Source of the DNA: Teichococcus oryzae
GTDB lineage: Bacteria; Pseudomonadota; Alphaproteobacteria; Acetobacterales; Acetobacteraceae
Direction of reading: 5' to 3'
DNA: 64,000 bases
Assembly: GCF_008386565.1 (NCBI RefSeq)
Contig: NZ_VUKA01000006.1
Span: 124,001-188,000 of the forward strand
Shown: in pieces, positions 47,213 to 55,897 of the stretch
Position numbering within the stretch: position 1 is the stretch's first letter
Layout of the letters: every line of letters begins with the position of its first letter
The notes under the pieces: generated by a model
The model's input: the letters and a program-made list of their open reading frames with translations, nothing else
Database searches by the model: none
What the model was told of the DNA's origin: nothing
Translations under genes and position numbers: made by a program

Positions 47213-48534
47213 GCGAGGAATTCTTGCAGGCCGGCACCGCCTTCGCCGGCCTGCTGGCGCTGATCGCGCTGCGTGCTCCGGTGGGTCTGGCCATGCTGCT
47301 GGTCGGCGCCCTCGGCTACCAGCACATCCTGGGATGGGAGGCGCTGGGCAATTACCTGAAGGCCACACCCTACCACCTGTTCGCCAACTACACCTTTTCC
47401 GTGATCCCGCTCTTTATCCTGATGGGCGCGGTGGCCGAGCGGGGCGGGCTGGCGCGCGACCTGTTCACCGCGGCGCAGGCACTGGTCGGCGGGCGGCGCG
47501 GGGGCTTGGCGATCGGCGTGATCGGCGCCTGCGCGGCGTTCGGCGCGGTGTGCGGCTCCTCCGTCGCGACCACCGCGACCTTTGGCCGCGCGGCGCTGCC
47601 GGAGCTGCGGCGCTTCCGGTACGACCCGGGCCTCGCCACCGGCACGGTCGCCGTGGGCGGCACGCTGGGCATCCTGATCCCGCCCAGCGTGATCCTGGTG
47701 GTCTACGCGATCAGCACGGAACAGAACATCGCCTCGCTGTTCATGGCGGCGCTGGTTCCGGGCCTGCTGGCGATGCTGTTGTACATGCTGGCGGTGGTCA
47801 TCCTGGCGCGGCTGCGGCCCGGGGCAATGCCGCCCGCTCCCGCCCTTTCCTCCGCCGAGAAGCGCGCCGCCTTCCGCGCCGTGATTCCGGTGCTGCTGAT
47901 CGCGGTCGCCGTGGTGGGCGGCATCTATGGCGGCGTGTTCACGCCAACGGAAAGCGCCGCCATCGGCGTGGTCGCGACGCTGGCCGTGGCGCTGGCGCGG
48001 CGCAGCCTGAGCCGCTCCGGGCTGGTCGAGGCGCTGCGCGGCACCGCCGAGACCACCGCGATGATTTTCGCCATCCTGCTGGGCGCCGAGGTGTTCAACG
48101 CCTTCCTGGCGCTGACCCAGGCGCCGGACCTGCTGGCCCTGTGGATCACCGAGCGGGCGCTGCCGCCCCATGGCGTGCTGGCCCTGCTGCTGCTCGCCTA
48201 TATCGTGCTGGGCGCCGTGATGGACGAGCTGGCGATGATCCTGCTGACCCTGCCGGTGTTCTTTCCCGTGGTGACCGCGTTGGATTTCGGCCTTCCGCCG
48301 GATGAGGTGGCGATCTGGTTCGGCATCCTGGTGCTGGTGGTGGTCGGCATCGGGCTGACCGCGCCGCCGATCGGGTTGAACGTCTTCGTGGTGTCGGCGC
48401 TGGCGCGCGATGTGCCGATGTCGCGCATCTATCGCGGCGTGATGCCTTATCTGGCGATGGATCTGGTGCGGCTGGTGCTGTGTGTGGCCTTTCCCGGCTT
48501 GTCGCTGGGGCTGCTGCGCTGGCTGTCGGGCTAG
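47209..48534 (+). CDS. TRAP transporter large permease (DctM family)
   Basis: Ion-coupled transport subunit of the TRAP system, 441 residues, about 12 helices. Family motifs: FSVIPLFILMGAVAERGGLARDLF, AFGAVCGSSVATTATFGRAALPEL (split as CGSSVATTATFG), VGGTLGILIPPSVILVVYA and FTPTESAAIGVVATL; the C-terminal end has GLTAPPIGLNVFVVSAL. The start ATG overlaps the dctQ stop (ATGA). It is followed after 92 bases by the pcaDC fusion on the same strand. Confidence 0.95.
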   Translation: MSEEFLQAGTAFAGLLALIALRAPVGLAMLLVGALGYQHILGWEALGNYLKATPYHLFANYTFSVIPLFILMGAVAERGGLARDLFTAAQALVGGRRGGLAIGVIGACAAFGAVCGSSVATTATFGRAALPELRRFRYDPGLATGTVAVGGTLGILIPPSVILVVYAISTEQNIASLFMAALVPGLLAMLLYMLAVVILARLRPGAMPPAPALSSAEKRAAFRAVIPVLLIAVAVVGGIYGGVFTPTESAAIGVVATLAVALARRSLSRSGLVEALRGTAETTAMIFAILLGAEVFNAFLALTQAPDLLALWITERALPPHGVLALLLLAYIVLGAVMDELAMILLTLPVFFPVVTALDFGLPPDEVAIWFGILVLVVVGIGLTAPPIGLNVFVVSALARDVPMSRIYRGVMPYLAMDLVRLVLCVAFPGLSLGLLRWLSG

Positions 48535-48626
48535 AGCGCAGGGTTGACCGGCCGCCGCCGCAGGACGAGGCTTCACGTCAGGGTCGTCCGTGCCCCTTCG
48601 CACGGCTTGCTGGGATAGCTGAGGAA

Positions 48627-49784
48627 ATGTTCGTCCAGATCGGGGATCACCTGGTTCATTGCGTCGTCGAGGGGCCGGAGAACGCGCCGCCGGTGGTGCT
48701 GCTGCATTCCATCGGCACCACCCAGCATGTCTGGGACCCGCAGGCGGCGGCATTGGCGCGGCGCTGGCGCATCATCCGGCCTGACATGCGCGGCCATGGC
48801 CTGACCGGCGTAACCCCGGGCGACTACAGCATGAAGGGGCTGGCGCAGGACGTTGTCGCCCTGCTGGATGCGCTGGACATCCCGAAGGCGCATGTCGCCG
48901 GCCTGTCGATCGGCGGCCGCATCGCGCAGCAGCTCGCGGCGGACATGCCGGAGCGTGTCGCCTCGCTGATGCTGGTGGACACGGCGATGGAGTTCCCCGA
49001 TCCGGCCACCTGGCAGGAACGCATCGATGCCGTGCTGGACAGGGGAACGGAGGTGCTGGCCGACATCGTGATGCCGCGCTGGGTGATGGACCCCGCCACG
49101 CCCTCGGCGCGCGGCCTGCGCCACATGCTGCTGCGCACCGACCGCGTCGGCTATGCCGCCGCCGCCGCCGCTCTTCGCGACGCGCGGGCCGAGGAGGTCC
49201 GCGGCCGCATCGCCCTGCCCTGCACGGTGATCGTGGGAGAGCACGATCCCGCCTCCCCCATCGCCGCCGCGGAAGAACTGCGCGGCAGCATTCCCGGCGC
49301 CGCGATGGTGGTGCTGCCCGGCGTCAACCACATTCCGAATTTCGAGGCGGCCGAGGCGCTGAGTGCCGCCATGCTGGCGCATCTGGAAGCGCAGGTCGCG
49401 CCGATGGAGGATTTCCTGGCCGCCGGCTCCGCCATGCGGCGCGCGGTGCTGGGGGAGGCGCATGTCGCGCGCGCCGCGGCCAATGTCACGGCGCTCGATC
49501 AGCCCTTCCAGGACTACATCACCCGTAATGTCTGGGGGCAGATCTGGACCCGCCCTGGCCTGCCGCGCCACACCCGCAGCCTGCTGACGCTGGCGATGAT
49601 GGCGGCGCTCGGCCGGCATGAGGAATTCGTGCTGCATGTCCGCGCCACCAAGCAGACCGGCGTGACGCCGGACGAACTGGCGGAGGTGCTGCTGCAGGTC
49701 GGCGCCTATGCCGGGGTGCCGGTGGCGAACCACGCGCTGAAGCTGGCCAAGCAGGCCTTTGGCGAGATGCAGGAGCAGACATGA
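48627..49784 (+). CDS. PcaD-PcaC fusion: 3-oxoadipate enol-lactonase / 4-carboxymuconolactone decarboxylase
   Basis: 385 residues with two enzymes in one chain (a PcaL-type fusion). Residues about 1-255 are an alpha/beta hydrolase with the nucleophile Ser94 in GLSIGGR, Asp207 and His235 in PGVNHIPNF. Residues about 265-380 are a carboxymuconolactone decarboxylase domain (TRSLLTLAMMAALGRHEEF, HVRATKQTGVTPDELAEVLLQ, GVPVANHALKLAK). Together they turn gamma-carboxymuconolactone into 3-oxoadipate. The ATG at 48627 has GAGG close upstream. pcaB follows. Protocatechuate dioxygenase (pcaGH) is not seen here, so it must be elsewhere or another reaction feeds the pathway. Confidence 0.9.
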   Translation: MFVQIGDHLVHCVVEGPENAPPVVLLHSIGTTQHVWDPQAAALARRWRIIRPDMRGHGLTGVTPGDYSMKGLAQDVVALLDALDIPKAHVAGLSIGGRIAQQLAADMPERVASLMLVDTAMEFPDPATWQERIDAVLDRGTEVLADIVMPRWVMDPATPSARGLRHMLLRTDRVGYAAAAAALRDARAEEVRGRIALPCTVIVGEHDPASPIAAAEELRGSIPGAAMVVLPGVNHIPNFEAAEALSAAMLAHLEAQVAPMEDFLAAGSAMRRAVLGEAHVARAAANVTALDQPFQDYITRNVWGQIWTRPGLPRHTRSLLTLAMMAALGRHEEFVLHVRATKQTGVTPDELAEVLLQVGAYAGVPVANHALKLAKQAFGEMQEQT

Positions 49785-49812
49785 GCCACGCTCCGGGGGA
49801 GGCTTGAGCGCC

Positions 49813-51159
49813 ATGCTGTCCGTGAATCCCGCCGATGGCCCCGTGCTGTCGGTCCTGTACGGCACCGACGCGATGCGCTCGGTGATCGGGGAGCGCGCCT
49901 TTCTGGCGCGCATGCTGGAGGTGGAGGCGGCGCTGGCGCGCGCCGAGGCCCGCCTCGGCATCATTCCCGCCGAGGCCGCCGCCGCCATCACCGAGCATGC
50001 GCTGCTGGAAAAGATCGACCTGCCGGCGCTGGCACGCGCCACGCAGAACACCGGCTATCCCGTGGTGGGGCTGGTGAAGCAGCTCACCGCCCTGGTGGGC
50101 CATGAGGCCGGGCGCTGGACGCATTGGGGCGCCACCACCCAGGACATCGTCGACACCGCCATCGTGCTGCAGATGCGGGACGCATTCGCGCTGATCCGCC
50201 AGGATCTCGGCCGGCTGAACGCCGCGCTGGCCGCCAAGGCGCGCGAACACCGGGACCTGGTGATGGCCGGCCGCACCCATCTTCAGCACGCCCTGCCGCT
50301 GACCTTCGGCTATAAATGCGCCATGTGGCTCTCCCCGCTGATCACCATGCGGGAACGGCTGGACCAGATCGAGCCGCGCATCCTGAAGGTGCAGTTCGGC
50401 GGCGCGGCCGGGACGCTGGCATCCCTGGGCGACCAGGGCATCGCGGTGGCGGAGGAACTGGCAAGGGAACTGAACCTCGCCGCGCCCGACGCGCCTTGGC
50501 ACGTGGCGCGGGACACAGTGACGGAGGCGGTCTGCTTCCTCGGCCTGCTGACCGGCGCGCTGGCGAAGTTCGCGACGGACGTGATCCTGCTGATGCAAAC
50601 CGAGGTGGCGGAGGTGTTCGAGCCGCACGCGCCCGGCCGCGGCGGCTCCTCCACCATGCCGCAGAAACGCAACCCGATTTCCTGCGAATACGTCATCGCC
50701 CAGGCGCGCGGGGTCGCCGCCCTGGTGCCGCAGATGCTGAACGCCATGCCGGTGGACCAGGAGCGCGGCACCGGCCCCTGGCAGGCTGAGCCGCTGGCCG
50801 TGCCGCAGGCCTTCACCCTGGCGCATGGGGCGCTGTCCCAGGCAATCACCGTGGCGGAAGGCATGACGGTGGATGCCGCGCGCATGCGGCGCAACCTCGA
50901 CAGCACCGGCGGGCTGATCGTGGCGGAGGCGGTGATGATGGGCCTCGCGCCGCATCTTGGCCGCGGCGGCGCGCATGACGCCGTGCACCACGCCTGCGAC
51001 ATCGCCCTGGCCGAGGGCGTGCCGCTGGCAGAGGCGCTGGGCCGCGATCCCTGCGTCACCGGCGCCCTCGACACGGCGGCGGTGGCGCGCCTCACCGATC
51101 CCGCCAACTATCTGGGCAGCGCGGGCGCCTTCATCGATCGCGTGCTGGCAAGGCTTTGA
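49813..51159 (+). CDS. pcaB: 3-carboxy-cis,cis-muconate cycloisomerase
   Basis: A class II cycloisomerase of the fumarase/argininosuccinate lyase superfamily, 448 residues. The signature GRGGSSTMPQKRNPISCEYV (about 276-295) is present with the flexible catalytic Ser loop, and the other active-site segments TTQDIVDTAIVLQMRDAF and MAGRTHLQHALPLTFGYK are typical. The CMB-lyase start MRSVIGERAFLARMLEVEAALARAEA (split as FLARMLEVEAALARAEA) suits PcaB. The ATG at 49813 is preceded by GGGGGAGG. In the protocatechuate branch it makes gamma-carboxymuconolactone, the substrate of the fusion enzyme encoded just upstream. Confidence 0.92.
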   Translation: MLSVNPADGPVLSVLYGTDAMRSVIGERAFLARMLEVEAALARAEARLGIIPAEAAAAITEHALLEKIDLPALARATQNTGYPVVGLVKQLTALVGHEAGRWTHWGATTQDIVDTAIVLQMRDAFALIRQDLGRLNAALAAKAREHRDLVMAGRTHLQHALPLTFGYKCAMWLSPLITMRERLDQIEPRILKVQFGGAAGTLASLGDQGIAVAEELARELNLAAPDAPWHVARDTVTEAVCFLGLLTGALAKFATDVILLMQTEVAEVFEPHAPGRGGSSTMPQKRNPISCEYVIAQARGVAALVPQMLNAMPVDQERGTGPWQAEPLAVPQAFTLAHGALSQAITVAEGMTVDAARMRRNLDSTGGLIVAEAVMMGLAPHLGRGGAHDAVHHACDIALAEGVPLAEALGRDPCVTGALDTAAVARLTDPANYLGSAGAFIDRVLARL

Positions 51160-51492
51160 AGCCGCCGCGTCCGCCAATTCGGACAAGCCAACCCGGGCGA
51201 GCCGAGTACGGGGTGCTGTTGAAGGTGACGGCCATTTTGAGCCTTTGATCTCAAAGGTTAATGTTTGTTAAAGACAAGAAACCATTCGGCTTGCCGCGGA
51301 CGGTATTGAGACGTGGATTCGCTGCGACGCAATGAATCCGCGCCGGTGTCCGCTTCCTTCCTGATCCCGGAACTGCCAGCCATCTTCGGCCGGAATGGAA
51401 GGGAACAATCCCATTCCGGCCTGCATACGGCTTTGCCTGCTGCCCACCCTGTGTCAGACAGAATGGAACACAGGGGGGAATGGCCGGATCGC
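51160..51492. other. Intergenic region with two inverted repeats, no gene
   Basis: 333 bases after pcaB. The middle is less GC-rich than its surroundings and contains the dyad CCTTTGATCTCAAAGG (51242-51257) followed by GTTAATGTTTGTTAAAG, a likely promoter region for the lipoprotein pair. A second, larger hairpin (51388-51421) is listed apart. No RNA gene or small ORF is convincing. Confidence 0.45.
51388..51421. repeat. 11-bp inverted repeat upstream of the lipoprotein pair
   Basis: GGCCGGAATGG (51388-51398) and CCATTCCGGCC (51411-51421) are perfect inverse copies around a 12-base loop that itself holds GGG/CCC. It lies 72 bases before the first lipoprotein start. GGAATGG recurs twice more in the following 65 bases. 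There is no T run after it, so a leader structure or protein-binding site is as likely as a terminator. Confidence 0.55.
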
Positions 51493-52002
51493 ATGAAGCC
51501 TGTCGCAATGCTGTTGGCCGCGCTGCTCGCGCTGCCTGGTTGCAATGCCTTCCTCAGTGAAAGCACGGCCGACGTCGCCGGTCTGGCGGGCGCCGCCCTC
51601 TCCAGCGCGATCAGCGACAATGGCGCCGTCGCGGCCGGGATCGGCCTGGGCGTCCAATCCCTGGCGCGCGCCGGCCTGGAATACACCCAGCGCGAGCTGC
51701 ATCAGGCGGAGCAGGACAGCATCGCCCGCGCCGCGGGGGGCCTGCCGATGGGCGCGGTCGCCACCTGGTCGATCACCCACAGCGTGCCGCTGGCCTATGA
51801 CCAACAGGGTCGCGTCACCGTGTCCCGGGAGATCGGCGCGCTGGGCCTTTCCTGCCGGGAAATCGTCTTCTCGGTCGAGCAACAGGATGACGAGGCGCTG
51901 GAGCGGGCGGAATTCTACACCGCCATCATCTGCCGCAGCGGCGATCTTTGGAAATGGGCCAGCGCCGAACCGGCCACGGAGCGCTGGGGCTCCCTGCAAT
52001 GA
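51493..52002 (+). CDS. Putative lipoprotein, first of a tandem paralogous pair
   Basis: I do not recognise a named family. 169 residues beginning MKPVAMLLAALLALPGCNAF, a type II signal peptide with lipobox LPGC (Cys17). A small-residue, glycine-zipper-like stretch follows (AGLAGAALSSAISDNGAVAAG), then a C-terminal domain of about 95 residues shared with the next gene: EQDSIARAAGGLP, W-x-I-x-H-x-V-P, LSCREIVFSVEQQ and ICRSGDLWKWASAEPA. An in-frame ATG ten codons upstream is possible but the lipobox placement favours this start. Its stop overlaps the next gene's start (ATGA). Both should be anchored in the cell envelope. Confidence 0.8.
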   Translation: MKPVAMLLAALLALPGCNAFLSESTADVAGLAGAALSSAISDNGAVAAGIGLGVQSLARAGLEYTQRELHQAEQDSIARAAGGLPMGAVATWSITHSVPLAYDQQGRVTVSREIGALGLSCREIVFSVEQQDDEALERAEFYTAIICRSGDLWKWASAEPATERWGSLQ

Positions 52003-52520
52003 GGCACCGGGCGACCTTCGCGCCGGCGGTGCTGGCGCTGGTGCTGCTGGCGGGGTGCGAGAACGGCAGTTCCGGCAAGAATGCCGGCGCCGCTGCGGGC
52101 GGCATCGGCGGCATCGCCGTCGGTAGCCTCACCTCCAACCCCGCCGTCGGATATGCCGTCGGCCTCGGCATCCGCACCGCGGTCGATTACGCCTTCTCCT
52201 CCTGGTTCCGGTCGCTGCGCACCGAGGAACAGGATGCCATCGCCGCCGAGGCCGGCCGCCTGCCTCCCGGCGAGGCGCAGGCCTGGAAGGTGGAGCATGG
52301 CCTGCCCTTCGGCTGGCGCGACGCCGAAGGGCGCATGGAGGTGACGCGGGTGATCGAGACGCCGCTGGCCTCCTGCCGCGAGGTGCTCTTTTCCCTCACG
52401 CCGGAAGGAACGGAAAGCCCGCCCTCCGGCGTTTTCGCAGCCACCGCCTGCCGCCGCGCCGGCGGATGGAAATGGGCGGCCGCGGAACCGGCGGTGGATC
52501 GCTGGCTCGCGCTGCAATAG
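51999..52520 (+). CDS. Putative lipoprotein, second of a tandem paralogous pair
   Basis: 173 residues, MRHRATFAPAVLALVLLAGC with lipobox LAGC (Cys20). After it comes a glycine-rich zipper (AGAAAGGIGGIAVGSLTSNP), then the same domain as its neighbour: EEQDAIAAEAGRLPPGEA, WKVEHGLPFGWRDAEGR, LASCREVLFSLTPEG and CRRAGGWKWAAAEPAVDRW. The two proteins share the order of Cys, Trp and Pro landmarks and are clearly paralogues that have diverged, more in the N-terminal half. The paired Cys (SCRE and ACRR) could form a disulfide in the periplasm. The function is unknown. No neighbour gives a clue; the next genes are for DNA repair. Confidence 0.8.
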   Translation: MRHRATFAPAVLALVLLAGCENGSSGKNAGAAAGGIGGIAVGSLTSNPAVGYAVGLGIRTAVDYAFSSWFRSLRTEEQDAIAAEAGRLPPGEAQAWKVEHGLPFGWRDAEGRMEVTRVIETPLASCREVLFSLTPEGTESPPSGVFAATACRRAGGWKWAAAEPAVDRWLALQ

Positions 52521-52593
52521 CGGGCGGCACGCGGTTCCCCGGAAACGGCCAAGCTTGGCAGGAAAGGGCTGCCGGGCCATATCGCCCTTGCTC

Positions 52594-55125
52594 ATGGGAA
52601 CATTGCCGGAACCGTTCGCCGGCTGGTTCGCCGCGCGCGGCTGGCGGCCGCGCGCGCACCAGCTGGCCATGTTGGAAGCCGCCGAGGCGGGGCAGTCGGC
52701 CCTGCTGGTGGCCCCCACCGGCGGCGGCAAGACGCTGGCCGGCTTCCTGCCCACCCTGATTGGGCTGCATCGCGCCCCGCATTCCGGCCTGCACACCATC
52801 TATGTTTCGCCGCTGAAGGCGCTGGCCGTCGACATCGCCCGCAACCTGCTGACGCCGATCGCCGAGATGGATCTCGGCATCACGGTGGAAACGCGCACCG
52901 GCGACACGCCCGCCAACCGCCGCGCCCGGCAGCGCGCGGCGCCGCCGCAGATCCTCCTCACCACGCCCGAGAGCCTGGCGCTGCTGCTGTCCCTGCCGGA
53001 TGCGGGCGAGATGTTCGCCGGGCTGAGATGCGTGGTGGTGGATGAGGTGCATGCGCTGGCCGGAACCAAGCGGGGTGACCAGCTGGCGCTCGGCCTCGCT
53101 CGGCTTTCGGCCCTGGCGCCGGGGATGCGGCGGGTCGGGTTGTCGGCCACCGTGGCGCATCCCGAGGCGATGGCCGCCTGGATTTCGCCGGATGCCAGCG
53201 CCGCCCCGGTGCGGCTGGTGCGGGAAACCGGCGGCGCGGCGCCGGCGCTGGACGTGATCCTGCCCGCCGGCCGCCTGCCCTGGGGCGGCCATATGGGCCT
53301 CGCCTCGATGCCCGAGGTGTATGAGAAGCTGAAGGGCGCCGGCGTCACCATCGTGTTCGTCAACACCCGCGCCCAGGCGGAGCTGTGCTTCCAGGCCCTG
53401 TGGCGGCTGAACGACGATAACCTTCCGATCGCGCTGCACCACGGCTCCCTGACCATCGACCAGCGCCGCAAGGTGGAGGCAGCGATGGCGGCCGGCCGGC
53501 TGCGCGCGGTGGTGGCGACGGCCTCGCTCGATCTCGGCATCGACTGGGGGGCGGTGGACCAGGTGATCCAGGTGGCGGCGCCCAAGGGCGTGGCGCGGCT
53601 GCTGCAGCGCGTCGGCCGTGCCAATCACCGCATGGACGAGGCGTCCTCCGCCTTCCTGGTGCCGGCCAACCGCTTCGAGGTGGTCGAGTGCCGCGCCGCC
53701 ATCCAGGCCGTCGCCGCGGGCGAGGTGGATGGCGATCCGCCGCGGCCGGGCGGCCTTGACGTGCTGGCGCAGCACATCCTGGCCACCGCCTGCCACGCCC
53801 CCTTCCACCCGGACGATCTTTACGCCGAGGTGACGCGCGCCGCGCCCTATGCCGCCCTCACCCGGCGCGACTTCGACGACACGCTGAGCTTTGTCGAGAA
53901 TGGCGGCTATGCGCTGTCCGCATATGAGCGGTTCCGCAAGCTGTTCCGCGACAGCGAGGGGCTGGTGCATCCCCGCAACGGCCATGTGGTGCGGCAGCTC
54001 AGGATGAATCTCGGCACCATCGTGGACACGCCGCTGCTGAAGGTGCGGCTGCGCGGCGGCCCTGTGCTGGGCGAGGTGGAGGAATGGTTCGCCTCCACCC
54101 TGGAGCCGGGCGACAACTTCATGTTCGCTGGCCGGCTGCTGCGCTACGAGCGGATGGAGCCGATGAGCGTGATCGTCTCCCCCGGCGGAGATGGCGAGCC
54201 GCGCGTGCCCGCCTATGGCGGCAGCAAGATGCCGCTTTCCACATCGCTGGCGCGGCGGGTGCGCGCCATCCTGGCCGATCCGCGGCAATGGCGCGCCCTG
54301 CCGGAGCCGGTGCAGGAATGGCTGCGGCTGCAGCGCCACGCCTCCGAGCTGCCCTCCCGCGACGGGTTGCTGGTGGAAACCTTTCCGCGCGACGGCCGCT
54401 GGTTCCTGGTGGCCTATTGCTTCGAGGGGCGGCTGGCGCATCAGACGCTCGGCATGCTGCTGACCCGGCGGATGGAGCATCGCGGGCTGGGGCCGATGGG
54501 TTTTCTCGCCACCGACTATGTGGTCGCCACCTGGTCGGCCTTTCCGCCGGGAGACATGGGGGACCTGTTCGCCGAGGACCTGCTGGGCGAGGAACTGGAG
54601 GAATGGATGGCCGACAGCTCCATGCTGCGCCGTTCCTTCCGCAACATCGCGACCATCGCCGGGTTGCTGGAGAAGAACCATCCGGGCCAGGAGAAGTCGG
54701 GCCGGCAGATGAGCATGAGTTCCGATCTGATCTATGACGTGCTGCGCCGCCACCAGCCGGACCACATCCTGCTGCGCGCGACACGGGCCGAGGCCGCCGC
54801 GGGGCTGACCGATGTGGGGCGCATCGGCACCCTGCTGGCGCGCATCCGCGGCCGCATCACCCACCGCGCGCTTGACCGTGTTTCCCCCCTGGCGGTGCCC
54901 GCGCTGATCGAGGAAGGGCGCGAATGGGTGGCCGGCGGCGCCGGCGACGCCCTGCTCGCCGAGGCCGAGGCGCTGGTCGAGGAAGCCACGGAAGGCGCCG
55001 AGCATTTCACCGGCATGCTTGGCCTCGACCCGACCCAGCCACCCCCCGAGCCCCGCCCGAGGCAGGAACGCCGGCGCCGGCCACCGCGTTATGCCTCCCG
55101 CCGGCTGCGGCAGGGTGTTTCGTGA
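52594..55125 (+). CDS. Ligase-associated DNA damage response DEXH box helicase (Lhr-like)
   Basis: Superfamily 2 helicase of 843 residues. Walker A APTGGGKTLAG (about 40-50), the DEVH box VVVDEVHALAGTKRGDQL, motif III LSATVAHPEAM and the motif VI region QRVGRANHRMDEASS are present, followed by a winged-helix and Lhr-type beta-sheet bundle domain (from about 420: HPRNGHVVRQLRMNLGTI). The C-terminal end is a basic tail (RRRRPPRYASRRLRQ). In many bacteria it is encoded with an ATP-dependent DNA ligase, an exonuclease and PdeM; only PdeM is present here. The start MGTLPEPFAGWFAARGW fits homologues; an earlier in-frame ATG lacks support. Confidence 0.93.
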   Translation: MGTLPEPFAGWFAARGWRPRAHQLAMLEAAEAGQSALLVAPTGGGKTLAGFLPTLIGLHRAPHSGLHTIYVSPLKALAVDIARNLLTPIAEMDLGITVETRTGDTPANRRARQRAAPPQILLTTPESLALLLSLPDAGEMFAGLRCVVVDEVHALAGTKRGDQLALGLARLSALAPGMRRVGLSATVAHPEAMAAWISPDASAAPVRLVRETGGAAPALDVILPAGRLPWGGHMGLASMPEVYEKLKGAGVTIVFVNTRAQAELCFQALWRLNDDNLPIALHHGSLTIDQRRKVEAAMAAGRLRAVVATASLDLGIDWGAVDQVIQVAAPKGVARLLQRVGRANHRMDEASSAFLVPANRFEVVECRAAIQAVAAGEVDGDPPRPGGLDVLAQHILATACHAPFHPDDLYAEVTRAAPYAALTRRDFDDTLSFVENGGYALSAYERFRKLFRDSEGLVHPRNGHVVRQLRMNLGTIVDTPLLKVRLRGGPVLGEVEEWFASTLEPGDNFMFAGRLLRYERMEPMSVIVSPGGDGEPRVPAYGGSKMPLSTSLARRVRAILADPRQWRALPEPVQEWLRLQRHASELPSRDGLLVETFPRDGRWFLVAYCFEGRLAHQTLGMLLTRRMEHRGLGPMGFLATDYVVATWSAFPPGDMGDLFAEDLLGEELEEWMADSSMLRRSFRNIATIAGLLEKNHPGQEKSGRQMSMSSDLIYDVLRRHQPDHILLRATRAEAAAGLTDVGRIGTLLARIRGRITHRALDRVSPLAVPALIEEGREWVAGGAGDALLAEAEALVEEATEGAEHFTGMLGLDPTQPPPEPRPRQERRRRPPRYASRRLRQGVS

Positions 55126-55174
55126 AAACAAGCCCTTCCCGGCCCGGCCTTCGTCCGGTAACGCAGTTGAAGCA

Positions 55175-55897
55175 ATGATTTCCGCGCCTTTCCATCTGGC
55201 TGGCGAACGCCTGGCCCTCGACCCGGCGGGCGTGCTGTTCTGGCCCGCCCAGCGCCTTCTGGCGGTCGCTGACCTGCATCTCGAGAAGGGCAGCCATTTC
55301 GCGGGGCGCGGCCAGCTGGTGCCGCCTTTCGACACCCGCGACACGCTGGCCCGGCTGGCACCCCTGCTGCGTCGCTACGCGCCGGAGCGTATCGTCTTCC
55401 TGGGCGATTCCTTTCACGACGGCGGCGGCTCGGCCCGGATGCAAGCCGCCGACCGCGCGGCGCTGCTGCACCTGCTGGCCGGGCGCGAGGTCACCTGGGT
55501 CCTCGGCAACCATGACCCGGCGGCGCCCGATGCCCTGCCCGGCGAAGCGGTGGCGGAGCTGCGGCTCGGCCCGTTGGTGTTCCGCCATGAAGGGGTGCCC
55601 GGCAACGCGGCGGGCTTCGAGCTGAGCGGCCATTTCCATCCCAAGGCCAGCATGCCGACGCGCTGCGGCCCGGTCACGCGGCCCTGCTTCCTGGCCGATG
55701 CGCGGCGGGTGCTGCTGCCCGCCTTCGGCTCCTACACCGGCGGACTGGCCATTACCGCCCCGCCCATCGCGGCCCTGTTTCCCCGTGGCGGCCGCGCCTT
55801 TCTGCTGGGGCGGGAGCGTTTGTTCTCCTGCGCCATCGGTCCGATGAAGCACCTGGCGCTGGCCCGGCCTCCGCTGGAGGCCACATCAGCGCCATGA
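55175..55897 (+). CDS. pdeM: Ligase-associated DNA damage response endonuclease PdeM
   Basis: A calcineurin-like metallophosphoesterase of 240 residues, the PdeM type associated with the repair helicase upstream. Metal-binding motifs: ADLHLEKGSHF (Asp33, His35), LGDSFHDGG (Asp78), LGNHDPAAP (Asn112, His113) and SGHFHPKAS (His153, His155). GDSFHDGG and the ending YTGGL (SYTGGLAIT) are typical. The ATG at 55175 follows a 49-base gap after the helicase. Its TGA overlaps the ATG of a small coupled reading frame (ATGA). Confidence 0.92.
   Translation: MISAPFHLAGERLALDPAGVLFWPAQRLLAVADLHLEKGSHFAGRGQLVPPFDTRDTLARLAPLLRRYAPERIVFLGDSFHDGGGSARMQAADRAALLHLLAGREVTWVLGNHDPAAPDALPGEAVAELRLGPLVFRHEGVPGNAAGFELSGHFHPKASMPTRCGPVTRPCFLADARRVLLPAFGSYTGGLAITAPPIAALFPRGGRAFLLGRERLFSCAIGPMKHLALARPPLEATSAP

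Noticed and set aside
46594-48753. 719-codon minus-strand frame opposite dctQM
   Set aside because: The plus strand has two permease genes with membrane helices and an ATGA coupling; the minus frame is Gln/His/Arg-rich shadow.
51242-51257. CCTTTGATCTCAAAGG as a named operator
   Set aside because: It is a clean dyad in the right place but short, and I could not tie it to a known regulator, so it is only mentioned in the intergenic entry.
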